From NCBI GenBank assembly GCA_017559525.1, contig JAFYRI010000006.1, positions 1 through 64,000 on the forward strand: 64,000 bases of DNA, written 5' to 3'. Positions 26,860-36,646 of the stretch are shown here, piece after piece; position 1 is the stretch's first letter; each line of letters begins with the position of its first letter. A model generated the notes under the pieces. That model was not told where the DNA came from and made no database searches. It saw nothing but the letters and a program-made list of their open reading frames with translations. This DNA is from Alphaproteobacteria bacterium. GTDB lineage: Bacteria > Pseudomonadota > Alphaproteobacteria > CAAHEQ01 > UBA3637. Both the position numbers and the translations under genes were made by a program.

Positions 26860-27645
26860 TTAAAATGCGAAATTCATGCGCATGCCATACCCAATTTGAC
26901 CTGTTGGTGTAACGGTTGGGTGAGATGAAAATGATAAGGTATTATTCATTGGCTTTTCTTCACCCCAAATGAGATTTCCGACTTCTGTAATTGGATCCAT
27001 TGCCCACAATGCAATAGTCCCCCATGTTTTGGATTCGCCAAGATAACCGCCGTTTTCCAAAATATTGCGTTTAGCTTTGTAAAATGCTTCCCCTAATAAA
27101 GCGCCTGCAACAGGTGTGACAATTAAGTCTTGGATGGATGGGCGTTCAGCAAAGGATTCTATCCCGTATTCCCAAAAGAAGGTAGATAAAGCAAATGAAT
27201 ACCAAAAGGATGTATAGGCATCAGCGCCAGCAGAGCGGGCACCCATATAGTAAATAGCGCCAGCATATGGATGTGTAACGTAATTTAAGAATAAATCATC
27301 GCTGTCCCAAACTGGAGCATGAGAGACATTTTCCCACCATTTTTTAAAAGGACTTTCCCCATCATCTTCCCAGTTTGTAAAGCTGGTTGGCATCATATAT
27401 AAAAATCCCATCGTAGCAATGCCCGTTCCGAATAAAACAGCCGTATTTCGACCCAACATTTTTGTGTTTAAATAATTATCATCCAAAGAATAAGGACGTT
27501 CATAAATATTGGGGGTTGTTTCTATGATACGAATACGCATGTCCCAATCTTGAGCAGATTGAGCAAAAACAGATATAGGAAACACAACAATGCCGATAAC
27601 TAAACCGAAAAATTTTTTAAACACGGGGGAAGTGCCTTTCAACAT
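26860..27645 (-). CDS. DUF3943 family envelope protein
   Basis: A 261-residue protein with a signal peptide (about residues 8-29) and the DUF3943 pattern: WENVSHAPVWDSDDLFLNYVTHPYAGAIYY in two consecutive motifs, then the aromatic FWYSFALSTFFWEYG region. The family is a probable outer-membrane or periplasmic membrane-associated protein of unknown role. The start is ambiguous: the ATG at 27645 lacks a ribosome site, whereas a GTG at 27624 follows AAAGG and gives a cleaner signal peptide. Promoter TTGCAA-17-TATGGT at 27670-27698. Confidence 0.7.
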   Translation of the reverse strand: MLKGTSPVFKKFFGLVIGIVVFPISVFAQSAQDWDMRIRIIETTPNIYERPYSLDDNYLNTKMLGRNTAVLFGTGIATMGFLYMMPTSFTNWEDDGESPFKKWWENVSHAPVWDSDDLFLNYVTHPYAGAIYYMGARSAGADAYTSFWYSFALSTFFWEYGIESFAERPSIQDLIVTPVAGALLGEAFYKAKRNILENGGYLGESKTWGTIALWAMDPITEVGNLIWGEEKPMNNTLSFSSHPTVTPTGQIGYGMRMNFAF

Positions 27646-27669
27646 AAATCATAAAAATATATGTTCGTT

Positions 27670-27698
27670 ACCATACTCTTTTTTATATGATTTTGCAA
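27670..27698 (-). promoter_or_regulatory. Promoter of the DUF3943 gene
   Basis: Minus strand -35 TTGCAA (27698-27693), 17-base spacer, -10 TATGGT (27675-27670). Confidence 0.6.
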
Positions 27699-27707
27699 GG
27701 AATTTTT

Positions 27708-28967
27708 TTAAATTGCTGGAGGGATGATATCAATGCATGTAATGTGATTGCGTTCTTTGCCGACAATAGTGAAAGTGAAGCCATCAATGACAAAGGATTG
27801 ACCAACATTGGGAATGCGTTCGATTTCATACATAATGTATCCAGCAATTGTTGTAGCATTATCATCCGGAATTTCCCATTTGAAGTGGCGATTGATATCT
27901 CGAATGTTGACATTGCCATCTACACGATAGGAACCGGATTCGGTTTTGTTGACTTGTAATGTGGATTGGGCCAGTGTATCGGTTTCGTCCGAAATATCCC
28001 CCACAATTTCTTCTAATAAATCTTCTAATGTAACTAATCCTTGAACTGCGCCGTATTCATCTACCACAATGGCAAAATGTTCGCGACGGCGTTTGAAGGC
28101 GTGTAATTGATCTAATAGCGTTGTTGTATTCAATACAAACCAAGGTTTTGTAAGATAGTTTTTTATATTTATTTTTTTTCCATTAACATAATATGTGCGC
28201 ATCATTTTTAAGAGCGCTTTTGAATATAAAATGCCAATAATATTATCGCGTTTTCCTGACCATAATGGAATACGGCTGAATGGAGAACGGCTGACAAAAT
28301 CAGCAATTTCTTCGAATGGTAAATTGGCATTTAATGATACCATTTGGCTGCGATGTTCCATGATATCACCAACAGTTACTTCTCCCAAATCTAGTACAGA
28401 TTTCATCATGTAGCGCTCTTGATCCATAACATTGTCATCTTGCATTGTAATAGCACCACGAATTTCAGCCTTGATTTCTGCTTCAGTAGCTTCTTTTGCT
28501 GGTTTCATATGTAAAATTTTCATAATGATTTTAGAAAACCAATTGAGAGCTGTTACAAATGGAGAAAGAATGACAACAAAAAAGAATAGAATTGGGGTTA
28601 CTGTTAATGCAAAACCTGTTGCATTATTCATTGCATATGTTTTTGGTAAGATTTCGGAAAAAACTAAAACAATGATACTGACCCCAAATGTAGCAACTAG
28701 CACACCGATGGATTCGCCAAACACTTCAATACAAAGAGCTGTTGAGATTGCTGTAATGGCAATATTTACAATGTTGTTGCCAAACAATAATGTGCTGATT
28801 AAACGAGCCGAATCTTTTTTCATTTTATTGAGTTTTTTGGCGCGTTTATTCCCTTGTTTTTCTTTTTCATGGAGCAATGGCATAGAGGCAGCGGTTACTG
28901 CTGTTTCCGTCCCAGAAAAAAAGAATGATAAACATAAAAGCGAAAATAATAAAATGTATGATGTCAT
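27708..28967 (-). CDS. CNNM/CorC-type transport or hemolysin-like protein (DUF21-CBS)
   Basis: A 419-residue inner-membrane protein: a DUF21 transmembrane domain (about 1-180, with FSGTETAVTAAS), a CBS pair (about 195-320) and a C-terminal CorC_HlyC domain (about 335-415). The family is implicated in Mg2+ or Co2+ homeostasis; older names call it hemolysin C, which is misleading. It overlaps aroK by ATGA. In many Alphaproteobacteria aroB lies between these two genes; here it does not. Confidence 0.85.
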   Translation of the reverse strand: MTSYILLFSLLCLSFFFSGTETAVTAASMPLLHEKEKQGNKRAKKLNKMKKDSARLISTLLFGNNIVNIAITAISTALCIEVFGESIGVLVATFGVSIIVLVFSEILPKTYAMNNATGFALTVTPILFFFVVILSPFVTALNWFSKIIMKILHMKPAKEATEAEIKAEIRGAITMQDDNVMDQERYMMKSVLDLGEVTVGDIMEHRSQMVSLNANLPFEEIADFVSRSPFSRIPLWSGKRDNIIGILYSKALLKMMRTYYVNGKKINIKNYLTKPWFVLNTTTLLDQLHAFKRRREHFAIVVDEYGAVQGLVTLEDLLEEIVGDISDETDTLAQSTLQVNKTESGSYRVDGNVNIRDINRHFKWEIPDDNATTIAGYIMYEIERIPNVGQSFVIDGFTFTIVGKERNHITCIDIIPPAI

Positions 28968-29596
28968 TTTTTTGTTGTTTCCTTTTTATAGTGTTTTTTT
29001 CTAAGACGAAAAATGGGGCGCGCATTTTCTATAATGCCTCTTTCCTCTAATAATGTTAATAGCCTGTTGACGGTTTTATAGGGGTGCTCTTGAAAAGATT
29101 CTACCATAATATCAGCTTTTTCATATAGCGGATAGCACTCACTGACCAATCGTTCAATTGCCTTTTTGTTGTCAGCTGCAGGCACCAGTGGACGATGAGT
29201 GCGTCCTTGAGTGCGTTTAGAGATGACGTCAGAACCGGCTTTTATCCATACTGAAACTGCATATTTTTTTGAAACTTCGCGAGTTTTTTCTGATAAAAAA
29301 GCGCCGCCCCCTGAAGATAAAACGCATGGTTTACCTTTTAGTAGGCGTTCCATAATACGTTCTTCACCCTTTCGAAATTCTTCTTCTCCATATCTGGCAA
29401 ATAAATCAGAAATGGTGAAACCGGTGATTTTTTCAATTTCTTTGTCGCTATCCATAAAGGGTAATTTTAAATGTTTGGCTAAAATACGTCCCAAACTTGT
29501 TTTTCCTACCCCCATCATGCCAACCAATAATATTATTTTTGGTTCAGTTAAATTTCCATTCATTTTTCGTTTTTCTTGACACTGTATGTTATTCAT
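28964..29596 (-). CDS. aroK: Shikimate kinase
   Basis: A 210-residue P-loop kinase of the chorismate pathway. Walker A GMMGVGKTSLG, the shikimate-binding DSDKEIE region and SSGGGAFL, and the lid Arg region (RTHRPLV) are present. The promoter TAGACA-17-TATAAT at 29610-29638 would start RNA near 29603. Either the ATG at 29596 (very short leader) or the one at 29563 (about 40-nt leader, closer to the family N-terminus) may be used. It is translationally coupled to the CorC-like gene. Confidence 0.9.
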   Translation of the reverse strand: MNNIQCQEKRKMNGNLTEPKIILLVGMMGVGKTSLGRILAKHLKLPFMDSDKEIEKITGFTISDLFARYGEEEFRKGEERIMERLLKGKPCVLSSGGGAFLSEKTREVSKKYAVSVWIKAGSDVISKRTQGRTHRPLVPAADNKKAIERLVSECYPLYEKADIMVESFQEHPYKTVNRLLTLLEERGIIENARPIFRLRKKHYKKETTKK

Positions 29597-29609
29597 TGTA
29601 ATATATCTG

Positions 29610-29638
29610 ATTATAACAGTTTTTTATTGTTCTGTCTA
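29610..29638 (-). promoter_or_regulatory. Promoter of aroK
   Basis: Minus strand -35 TAGACA (29638-29633), 17-base spacer, -10 TATAAT (29615-29610). Confidence 0.7.
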
Positions 29639-29658
29639 GTGGAAAAAGGATTTAAAAA

Positions 29659-29811
29659 ATGAGATATCGTAGAACAAATGAAAGAAAACCCATTTTGTTT
29701 AAGGTTGTTTTAGCTATTTTAGCTGTTTTTTTAATTTATGTTGCTGTTGTAGATGTTAAGCCAACAGTGATACATGTTGAAAAGACCGTGCCAAATGCCG
29801 TTAATAAGTAA
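29659..29811 (+). CDS. 50-residue single-pass membrane protein
   Basis: A short ORF starting at the ATG at 29659 after an AAAGGA site. It has a basic N-terminus (MRYRRTNERK), one hydrophobic helix (about residues 13-31) and a polar tail of about 19 residues. Its end overlaps the start of the next gene by 17 bases, so coupling is likely. It heads the run leading to xerD and the lpt ORF. Function unknown; the overlap and ribosome site are the evidence that it is translated. Confidence 0.6.
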   Translation: MRYRRTNERKPILFKVVLAILAVFLIYVAVVDVKPTVIHVEKTVPNAVNK

Positions 29812-31300
29812 ACGGATATTTTTTACTTTCATAACTGGGGTGATGATGTCGTATTCGGCTTGGTCAGCTCAGTTATTTTCATCTGTTCAAATTCAATCTC
29901 TACCAGAATTAGCAATTGATGATTTAGGGGTAGAAAATGATATACCCAGAGATATCTGGAAACAATCTGATGTGTTGTCAGTTCAACAATTGTTGATGCA
30001 ATTAGTTCAAGAGACATTAACACCATCAGAACGCCAGCTCCTAATCAATATGATGATGAGCAAAACATCTGTTTTGTCATTATCTTTTCGTGCGGATGTT
30101 TTAATACAATTAGGGGCTTTTCATCAAGCATTAGAATTGATTAATCTTGTTCCCCCAGTTCGACAAACAGCTCAATTACTTGACCTAAAAGTGAGAGCGT
30201 TGTTTTTATCTGGTCAAATAAAGAGTGCTTGTGATTTATTAGATAAAACTTTTGAACTTAATCAAATGGCAGACAAGATGCGTTTGGCGTGTGCTGTAGC
30301 TCAGGGAGATAAAACGGGGGCCGAGTTGATTTTTGCAACACGATTGGAAAATAACGAATTAGATGAATTGTCTGTTTTATTGGGAAAAAATTTGTTTTTA
30401 AATGATGATATTCAAATTAAGTCAGAAGATTATCAAATGCTTCATCTGCATATGCTAGGTGCTGTAAAAAAAGGGGATAGTTGGCAAGAGATAAAATTGC
30501 CATTTATGTATCAAAAAATGATATCTGATTTGCCGACAGTTTCGTTGTCTGAACGGTTAAAATTTGCTGAACAAACTAACGTGCCGGCCTTGGATAATTT
30601 ATATCGAATAGTTAAAGATAATACTCCAGAAAATAAGGCAGTATTGCGAGCAAAAATTTATCAAAAAATACTTAAGGAAAAAGATGAAATAGTAAAATCT
30701 TCTTTGATTAATGAGTATTTAGAAAAGGCTCTTTCTGACAATTTATTTTTAAATTTAGCGCCAATTATGCGTCCTTTTTTAGATACAATAACGCCTTCAG
30801 ATAATACTAAATTATTGGCGTTTTATGCGGTTCAAGTGTATGCATTGTCCGGTAATACAGATTTGGCATATCCTTGGGTACAATTGTTGGAAAAATCATC
30901 AGATGAAACGTCTCAATTTTATGCACTTTTAGTTGTGCCGATAATGCAGAAATTAGGGAGGGGGGTGTCTCAAAATTTTGATAAGGCATTGTTGTTTTGT
31001 CAAAAAAACAACAATAGATATTGTGATGTTTTTTTTGAACGGTCAAATATGTATTTGCCCATATCAGATTCTAAACTTGTGCTTTCACAAAAAATGATTT
31101 CAAAGCAGTACATGCCGTTTGCTTCATCATTAATACGAGAATTTGTTGCAAAAGGTAAACTGGGAGAGGCAATATTGTACATGATTAGATTGCGTCAACT
31201 GGGCTTAACGTTTGATCGTGATATATTTGAGTGTTTTTCAGAATTAACGCCAAAATCTCTTGTACATCAAATAATTTTGGAGCGGTATATTTATCTATGA
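29795..31300 (+). CDS. Secreted helical-repeat protein of unknown function
   Basis: A 501-residue protein with an N-terminal signal-like segment (ends near SAWSA, residue 22) and a long alpha-helical body reminiscent of TPR or Sel1-like repeats (for example FRADVLIQLGAFHQALELI and KVRALFLSGQIKSACDLL). I start at 29795 because the upstream in-frame ATG lies further inside the preceding ORF. The stop overlaps the xerD start (ATGA). A gene of this kind next to xerD is common in Alphaproteobacteria; its role is not known. Confidence 0.6.
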   Translation: MPLISKRIFFTFITGVMMSYSAWSAQLFSSVQIQSLPELAIDDLGVENDIPRDIWKQSDVLSVQQLLMQLVQETLTPSERQLLINMMMSKTSVLSLSFRADVLIQLGAFHQALELINLVPPVRQTAQLLDLKVRALFLSGQIKSACDLLDKTFELNQMADKMRLACAVAQGDKTGAELIFATRLENNELDELSVLLGKNLFLNDDIQIKSEDYQMLHLHMLGAVKKGDSWQEIKLPFMYQKMISDLPTVSLSERLKFAEQTNVPALDNLYRIVKDNTPENKAVLRAKIYQKILKEKDEIVKSSLINEYLEKALSDNLFLNLAPIMRPFLDTITPSDNTKLLAFYAVQVYALSGNTDLAYPWVQLLEKSSDETSQFYALLVVPIMQKLGRGVSQNFDKALLFCQKNNNRYCDVFFERSNMYLPISDSKLVLSQKMISKQYMPFASSLIREFVAKGKLGEAILYMIRLRQLGLTFDRDIFECFSELTPKSLVHQIILERYIYL

Positions 31301-32199
31301 AACAGCCAAGTAAACATATAGTTGCTTTTTTGGAAATTATGGTTGCGGAACGAGGGGTTAGTCCTCGTACGGTGTCTGCATATGAAAGCGATTTAATGGA
31401 TTTAGAAGATTTTTTAAAGGCGAAGAAAGTATCTTTGATAAAGGCTTCGTATGATGATTTAAAAGCTTATATGCATACGGTGGCAGACAAAAATAAATTG
31501 TCTGAAAAAACGCAGGCGCGGCGTTTGGCGGCAGTTAGAGAGTTTTATCGTTATTTGTTTTCTGAAGATATTTTAAAGAAAAATCCTGCGGATTATTTAT
31601 CTTCTCCCAAAATTGGTAAGTCTCTGCCCAAATATTTATCAGAAAAAGAAGTTAGTGATATTATTGATGGATCTAAATCAGATGTGCGATTGCATACTTT
31701 GTTGGAAATTTTATATGCAACAGGTATGCGTGTTAGTGAATTGGTTGAGTTGCCATTGACTGCAATCCCTGAAGACAAGAAAACGATTACGGTTATCGGA
31801 AAAGGGAAAAAGGAGCGGATTATTCCTTTGGGTGAAATGGCTGCCGAAGCATTAGAAGAATGGATGATGTATCGTGAATGCATGTTGCCAAAGGGGCGTC
31901 CTTCGAAATGGTTGTTTCCTTCTATTGGTCGCACAGGGCATTTAACGCGAGTTGCTTTTTTTAATCAATTAAAGAAAGTTGCGGTATCTGTTGGTGTTGA
32001 GGCGGTAAAGGTATCTCCCCATGTTTTTAGACATTCTTTTGCTTCTCATTTGGTGGCTCATGATGCTGATTTACGTTCTGTTCAAAAAATGTTGGGGCAT
32101 GCTGATATCGCAACAACCGAGATTTATACGCATATTTTAGAGGATAGATTGAAAAAGACAGTTGAAAAATCTCATCCTTTAGCGTATAGTAGTAAATAA
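31297..32199 (+). CDS. xerD: Tyrosine recombinase XerD
   Basis: A 300-residue site-specific recombinase: an N-terminal SAM-like core-binding domain (about 1-90) and a catalytic domain with Arg in ATGMRVSEL, HVFRH, a His in LGHADIATTEIY and the nucleophilic Tyr. Normal length and chromosomal housekeeping neighbours favour XerD (chromosome dimer resolution at dif) over a phage integrase. XerC versus XerD is chosen by context near aroK and is less certain. The start at 31297 overlaps the previous stop. Confidence 0.85.
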   Translation: MKQPSKHIVAFLEIMVAERGVSPRTVSAYESDLMDLEDFLKAKKVSLIKASYDDLKAYMHTVADKNKLSEKTQARRLAAVREFYRYLFSEDILKKNPADYLSSPKIGKSLPKYLSEKEVSDIIDGSKSDVRLHTLLEILYATGMRVSELVELPLTAIPEDKKTITVIGKGKKERIIPLGEMAAEALEEWMMYRECMLPKGRPSKWLFPSIGRTGHLTRVAFFNQLKKVAVSVGVEAVKVSPHVFRHSFASHLVAHDADLRSVQKMLGHADIATTEIYTHILEDRLKKTVEKSHPLAYSSK

Positions 32200-32224
32200 A
32201 AAAGGATTGATATACCCAAAAAAC

Positions 32225-35200
32225 ATGAAGATTTTAAATAAATACATATTAAAGCAACTATTTGTTGGTTTTACACTGGTGCTTGTCAGTATGACAACGT
32301 TGGTGTGGTTGACGCAGTCATTAAAAATGATTGATATGATAGTGACAAAAGGCGTTTCTGTTGGTGTTTTTTTGAAAATGACACTGCTGGTTTTGCCGAA
32401 CTTTATTCAAATTTTATCTCCATTAGCATTATTTGCTGTTACATTATTCGTTTATACGCGTATGCAAGCAGACAAAGAGTTGATGGTTATGAAGGCAGTA
32501 GGTATGAGCAATGCTCAAATTATGTGCGCACCATTGATTTTTGCGGGGATTTTAACAATATTAGGGTATATTTTTTCTTTATTTGTTGTGCCGTATGCAA
32601 ATACACAAATGCGAGAAATGAAATGGCAAATTAAAAACAATTTGTCTCATGTGATGTTACAAGAGGGGCAATTTAATTCCTTTAAAAATTTGACGGTTTA
32701 TATTCGTGAACGTTTAGCAGATGGTGTATTAAAAGGTATTATCGTTTATGATATAAAAAACAATCAACGACCAGCCTCTTTAATTGCAGAACAAGGTGTT
32801 GTTTTCCAAGGCGAAAATGAAACTCAGGTTAGATTTGAAAAGGGAATGCGTCAGGAATTGGATAGAAAAACACAACAGTTTTCGGTTTTAAAATTTGATA
32901 CTTACACTATGAGTTTAGGGGATTCATCTTCAAAATCTACGCGAACAAATGATGTGCGTGAATATTCTTTAACACATTTACTGAAAGCAAATAAAAATGA
33001 GGCTGGATCGGACTCTAGATATCGCAAATTTAAAGTGGAGGCGATGAAGCGTTTGTTGCAACCTATTTATAATATATCTTTTGTGTTTTTGGCTATGTTT
33101 GGGGTGTTGGCGGGTTATTATAATCGACGTGGTCAAGTTGGGCAGATAAATATGGTTGTTTTTTCAACCTTAATTGTACAGTCGTTGGCTTTAGCGTTTG
33201 AAAATATGGCTGCAAAAAATTTATGGTTAATGCCATTAATGGTTTTGAATGTTGTTGTTCCAATCGTTGTTATCTATTTGATTTTATTAAAGGATAAAAA
33301 GCTTAGAGTGGGCTTTTTGAAAATAGGTTCGTTTATTGGCGCTTTGTTGATAAGTAGTGGTGTTATGGCCACGCCAGTGGAGTTTAATGTTGATAAAGAT
33401 GCTCCGGTTAATTTTGAAGCTGATGCTATTGAGTATAATAAAAATAAAAACGAAATGACAGCCATTGGAAATGTTGTTATTGAACAAAATGGTACTGTTT
33501 TGAAGACAGATAAAGTTGTCTTTAATCGAGCAAAGGGAAGATCTTATATTCCGGGTGATATTGTCATGACATCACCAGATGGAACGATAACAACGGCCAA
33601 AAATGTGGAGTTGAGTGATGGATTAAAAAATGCTGTTTCCCAACAAATTTCTATCCAAATTATTGATGGCACATATGTAGCAGCAGATTCTATGAAGCGA
33701 ACACAAAATGGAACCCTTTTATATTTGCGTCAATTAACATACACACCATGTGAACGATGTCAAGGAAAAGCACCTTTGTGGCAATTGCGTGCTAATCGTA
33801 TGAAACATGATGTTCCCAATAAAACGCTAAGTTTTATTCATTCATTTTTAGAAGTAAAAGATATTCCTATTTTTTATTTTCCTTATTTACAAACGCCTGA
33901 TTTTACAGTTAAGCGGAAAACAGGATTACTTTCTCCATCGCTAAGACATTCGTCTACGATGGGAAATGGTATTGAATTGCCTTTTTTCATTAATGTTGCG
34001 GATAATCAGAATTTATTGGTTTCACCGACAATTTCTGTTTCGCATATGCCATTAATTATTGCCGATTATCAAGGTTTTTTTAAGCGTGGTACAGTTAATT
34101 TGCAGCTCAGTGGAACAAAAGATGATGATGATAAAAGGGATTACCAAGGTCATGTTCGCGCTTCTTTTGAATACGATGTGGATGATAAATGGCGCTTAAG
34201 TGGTAATTTATTCAGAACATCTAGTGATACATACTTTAGGAAATATAAAATTCCAAATACGGATGATAATCAATCTTTTTTAACATCTCATATAGCTGCA
34301 GAACGGTTTGGTACGCGTAACTATATTAATTTATCGGGATTGTCATTTCAAAGTTTGCGTGCGGGAGTTAATTCTCGTAATCAACCTATAGTGATACCAC
34401 GGTTACAAATGAATTATCAAACAACCCCATTGATGAAAAATGGTATATATGCATTTACAGAAGTTAATAGTGCTATTATCCATAATCGTGAACGGTTTAA
34501 GTCTGATAGGTTATCTTTAACACAAGGCTTTAGAATGCCATATATTAGTTCTTATGGTGCAGTATATGACGTCATTGGAACTGTGCGGTTCGATGGATAT
34601 AGTGTTGATACTGGTAAATATGCTTTTGGTGTGCATACTCCAGATGATACGTATACGACAGGGCGCGTATATCCAAATTTATCGGTTGAGGCGAGTTATC
34701 CAATGAGCATGGTGACAAAAAACACGACACAAGTTTTTAAGCCCATCGTTATGGGGGTCGTTTCTCCCAATCGGGATGCAAATGCTAGTAAAATTCCAGA
34801 TATGGATAGTTTGGTTTTCGATTTTGATGATACAAATTTATTTTCAAGAAATCGCTATACTGGTTATGACAGAGTTGAAACAGGTGCCAGATTAAATTAT
34901 GGTGCAGAATGGACGGTTTATACAAATAGAAATGCTGCTTTTGCTATGATGTTTGGTCAATCTTATCGATTTAAACGAGATGAAATCATGGGTAAGTTGA
35001 TGGGTGAAGATAAAAACTTTTCAGATTATGTTGGTCGTATGAGTATCGATTATGATAATATTTCGTTAGCTTATCGTTTTCGTTTGGATGAAAATAAATT
35101 TACCCCTAAGAAAAATGAAATCACTTTGGTTGGAGGTGGAGAACCATTGCGATTGGGCGTTGATTATGTATACTTAAAAGACACATGGATTGGGAATAAC

Positions 35201-35455
35201 TTTTATCCATCTCGTGAAGAAATTTTGTTGTTTGGTTCGTCTAGATTATCACGTCAATGGTCCTTGTCTGGATTGTATAGATATGATTTGGCAAAAGAGG
35301 GTGGACCAGTGGAGGCAAGTGCTATTTTGAGATATGATAATGAGTGTTTAGCTGTTATTTTTGATTTAAGTAAAGAATTTACAGAAGATCGTGATTATAC
35401 CGGTGAAACCTCATTTATGGTAAAGTTTGAATTAAAAACATTGGGGGGGATTTAG
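32225..35455 (+). CDS. LptF/LptG-like permease and LptD in one continuous reading frame
   Basis: A 1076-codon ORF with no internal stop. Residues 1-358 are a YjgP/YjgQ-family LPS ABC permease, with membrane helices at each end and a periplasmic domain between. Residues about 366-387 form a perfect signal peptide ending near GVMA. Then come an OstA_N/LptA-like domain (about 395-500) and the LptD beta barrel (about 550-1076). In-frame GTG (33308) and TTG (33317) codons could start LptD separately, but their ribosome sites are poor. Normally lptF, lptG and lptD are separate genes followed by surA, as surA does here. Either a true fusion or two genes without a stop between them. Confidence 0.8.
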   Translation: MKILNKYILKQLFVGFTLVLVSMTTLVWLTQSLKMIDMIVTKGVSVGVFLKMTLLVLPNFIQILSPLALFAVTLFVYTRMQADKELMVMKAVGMSNAQIMCAPLIFAGILTILGYIFSLFVVPYANTQMREMKWQIKNNLSHVMLQEGQFNSFKNLTVYIRERLADGVLKGIIVYDIKNNQRPASLIAEQGVVFQGENETQVRFEKGMRQELDRKTQQFSVLKFDTYTMSLGDSSSKSTRTNDVREYSLTHLLKANKNEAGSDSRYRKFKVEAMKRLLQPIYNISFVFLAMFGVLAGYYNRRGQVGQINMVVFSTLIVQSLALAFENMAAKNLWLMPLMVLNVVVPIVVIYLILLKDKKLRVGFLKIGSFIGALLISSGVMATPVEFNVDKDAPVNFEADAIEYNKNKNEMTAIGNVVIEQNGTVLKTDKVVFNRAKGRSYIPGDIVMTSPDGTITTAKNVELSDGLKNAVSQQISIQIIDGTYVAADSMKRTQNGTLLYLRQLTYTPCERCQGKAPLWQLRANRMKHDVPNKTLSFIHSFLEVKDIPIFYFPYLQTPDFTVKRKTGLLSPSLRHSSTMGNGIELPFFINVADNQNLLVSPTISVSHMPLIIADYQGFFKRGTVNLQLSGTKDDDDKRDYQGHVRASFEYDVDDKWRLSGNLFRTSSDTYFRKYKIPNTDDNQSFLTSHIAAERFGTRNYINLSGLSFQSLRAGVNSRNQPIVIPRLQMNYQTTPLMKNGIYAFTEVNSAIIHNRERFKSDRLSLTQGFRMPYISSYGAVYDVIGTVRFDGYSVDTGKYAFGVHTPDDTYTTGRVYPNLSVEASYPMSMVTKNTTQVFKPIVMGVVSPNRDANASKIPDMDSLVFDFDDTNLFSRNRYTGYDRVETGARLNYGAEWTVYTNRNAAFAMMFGQSYRFKRDEIMGKLMGEDKNFSDYVGRMSIDYDNISLAYRFRLDENKFTPKKNEITLVGGGEPLRLGVDYVYLKDTWIGNNFYPSREEILLFGSSRLSRQWSLSGLYRYDLAKEGGPVEASAILRYDNECLAVIFDLSKEFTEDRDYTGETSFMVKFELKTLGGI

Positions 35456-35459
35456 TCAA

Positions 35460-36635
35460 ATGAAGCAAGTGTGGGTGGCATTAATGATTGTGGGGAGCGC
35501 TTTATCTGTTAGTGCTGGAGAGATTAAAGCCATTGTGGGTGATGTTCCAATTTCTGGTTATGATACAACAGAACGTGTTCGTTTAATGCGATTGCAACAG
35601 CCAACTTTAATACAAGGCATTGAGGAAGACGAACTAAATAAAAAGGCTCTTGATATTTTAGTAAACGAACAAATTAAGCGTCAAGAGGCTCAAAAACAAG
35701 GTTTTTCAGTTTCAGATAGTGAGGTGAAAGACGCTGTTCGTAGATTAGAAGAGCAAAACAATATGGCTTCAGGTTATATGTTAGAGATGTTAAAACAATC
35801 TAATATTAGAAGTGAAGCTCTGTATAATCAAATTGAGGCCGATTTATTGTGGATGCAGGTTTTAAGTAAAAATAAAGCATTATTGAAATCCATTACAAAT
35901 AAAGATATTGATAGTAAAAAGCAAACATTAAAAAAAGAATTGTCAGCCCCTTCTTATTTATTAGCTGAAATTATTGTTCCTACAGAGAAAGAGGCTAATG
36001 ATATTATTGTGGAAATTCAAAGGGGAAAATCATTTTCGGAAATGGCTTCTCAAAAATCAAAAGCATTATCAGCTTCGACAAATGGGTTGTTGGGATGGGT
36101 TAAACCAGATATTTATAGTCCAGAAGTTATGGATATTATTTCTGAAATGATGCCTAATGAAATGACGCGACCACTATCTATTCCTGATGGGTGGCTTATT
36201 GTTTTGTTATTAGATAAACGTCTGGGAGCTGAGGACGGTAAAATAAAAATTTGGGATTTGGCTCAGTTAGCTATATCCAAAAATAAAACAGTAAAAAATA
36301 TTCCAATATTATTTAAAATGACAACCTGTGATGACTTTATGAAATTTGCTGAAATAAATGCTATAAAGGGCTCTTCTCGTCGAGGAATGACGGATCCAGA
36401 TCAAATGCCACCTCAGCTAAAACAAGCGTTGAGCACACAAAAAATTGGTACTCCAGTTGGTCCAATCCAAACAGAAGATGGTGATTTGTTTTTTATGAAA
36501 TGTGGGGAAAGACTACAATCTATTTTGCCTTCAGATGAAGCAATAAAGTCTGCATTAGAAATGGAACAAATGGAGAGTTTGTCTGAAAAATTATTACGTC
36601 AAATAAAACGATATATCGTTGTTGAGTATAAGTAA
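35460..36635 (+). CDS. surA: SurA-like periplasmic peptidyl-prolyl isomerase
   Basis: A 391-residue protein with a signal peptide (cleavage near residue 19), a SurA N-terminal helical chaperone region (about 25-150) and a parvulin-like domain (about 160-255), then a second, degenerate parvulin-like part. SurA escorts outer-membrane barrel proteins such as LptD, encoded 4 bp upstream. GGGGGGA ahead of the ATG serves as ribosome site. Sequence is divergent, so the symbol is supported partly by position. Confidence 0.75.
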   Translation: MKQVWVALMIVGSALSVSAGEIKAIVGDVPISGYDTTERVRLMRLQQPTLIQGIEEDELNKKALDILVNEQIKRQEAQKQGFSVSDSEVKDAVRRLEEQNNMASGYMLEMLKQSNIRSEALYNQIEADLLWMQVLSKNKALLKSITNKDIDSKKQTLKKELSAPSYLLAEIIVPTEKEANDIIVEIQRGKSFSEMASQKSKALSASTNGLLGWVKPDIYSPEVMDIISEMMPNEMTRPLSIPDGWLIVLLLDKRLGAEDGKIKIWDLAQLAISKNKTVKNIPILFKMTTCDDFMKFAEINAIKGSSRRGMTDPDQMPPQLKQALSTQKIGTPVGPIQTEDGDLFFMKCGERLQSILPSDEAIKSALEMEQMESLSEKLLRQIKRYIVVEYK

Positions 36636-36646
36636 GGAGATTTGTA

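Noticed and set aside
31297..32199. Mobile-element integrase
   Set aside because: The length, housekeeping neighbours and absence of flanking repeats or a tRNA target fit chromosomal XerD.
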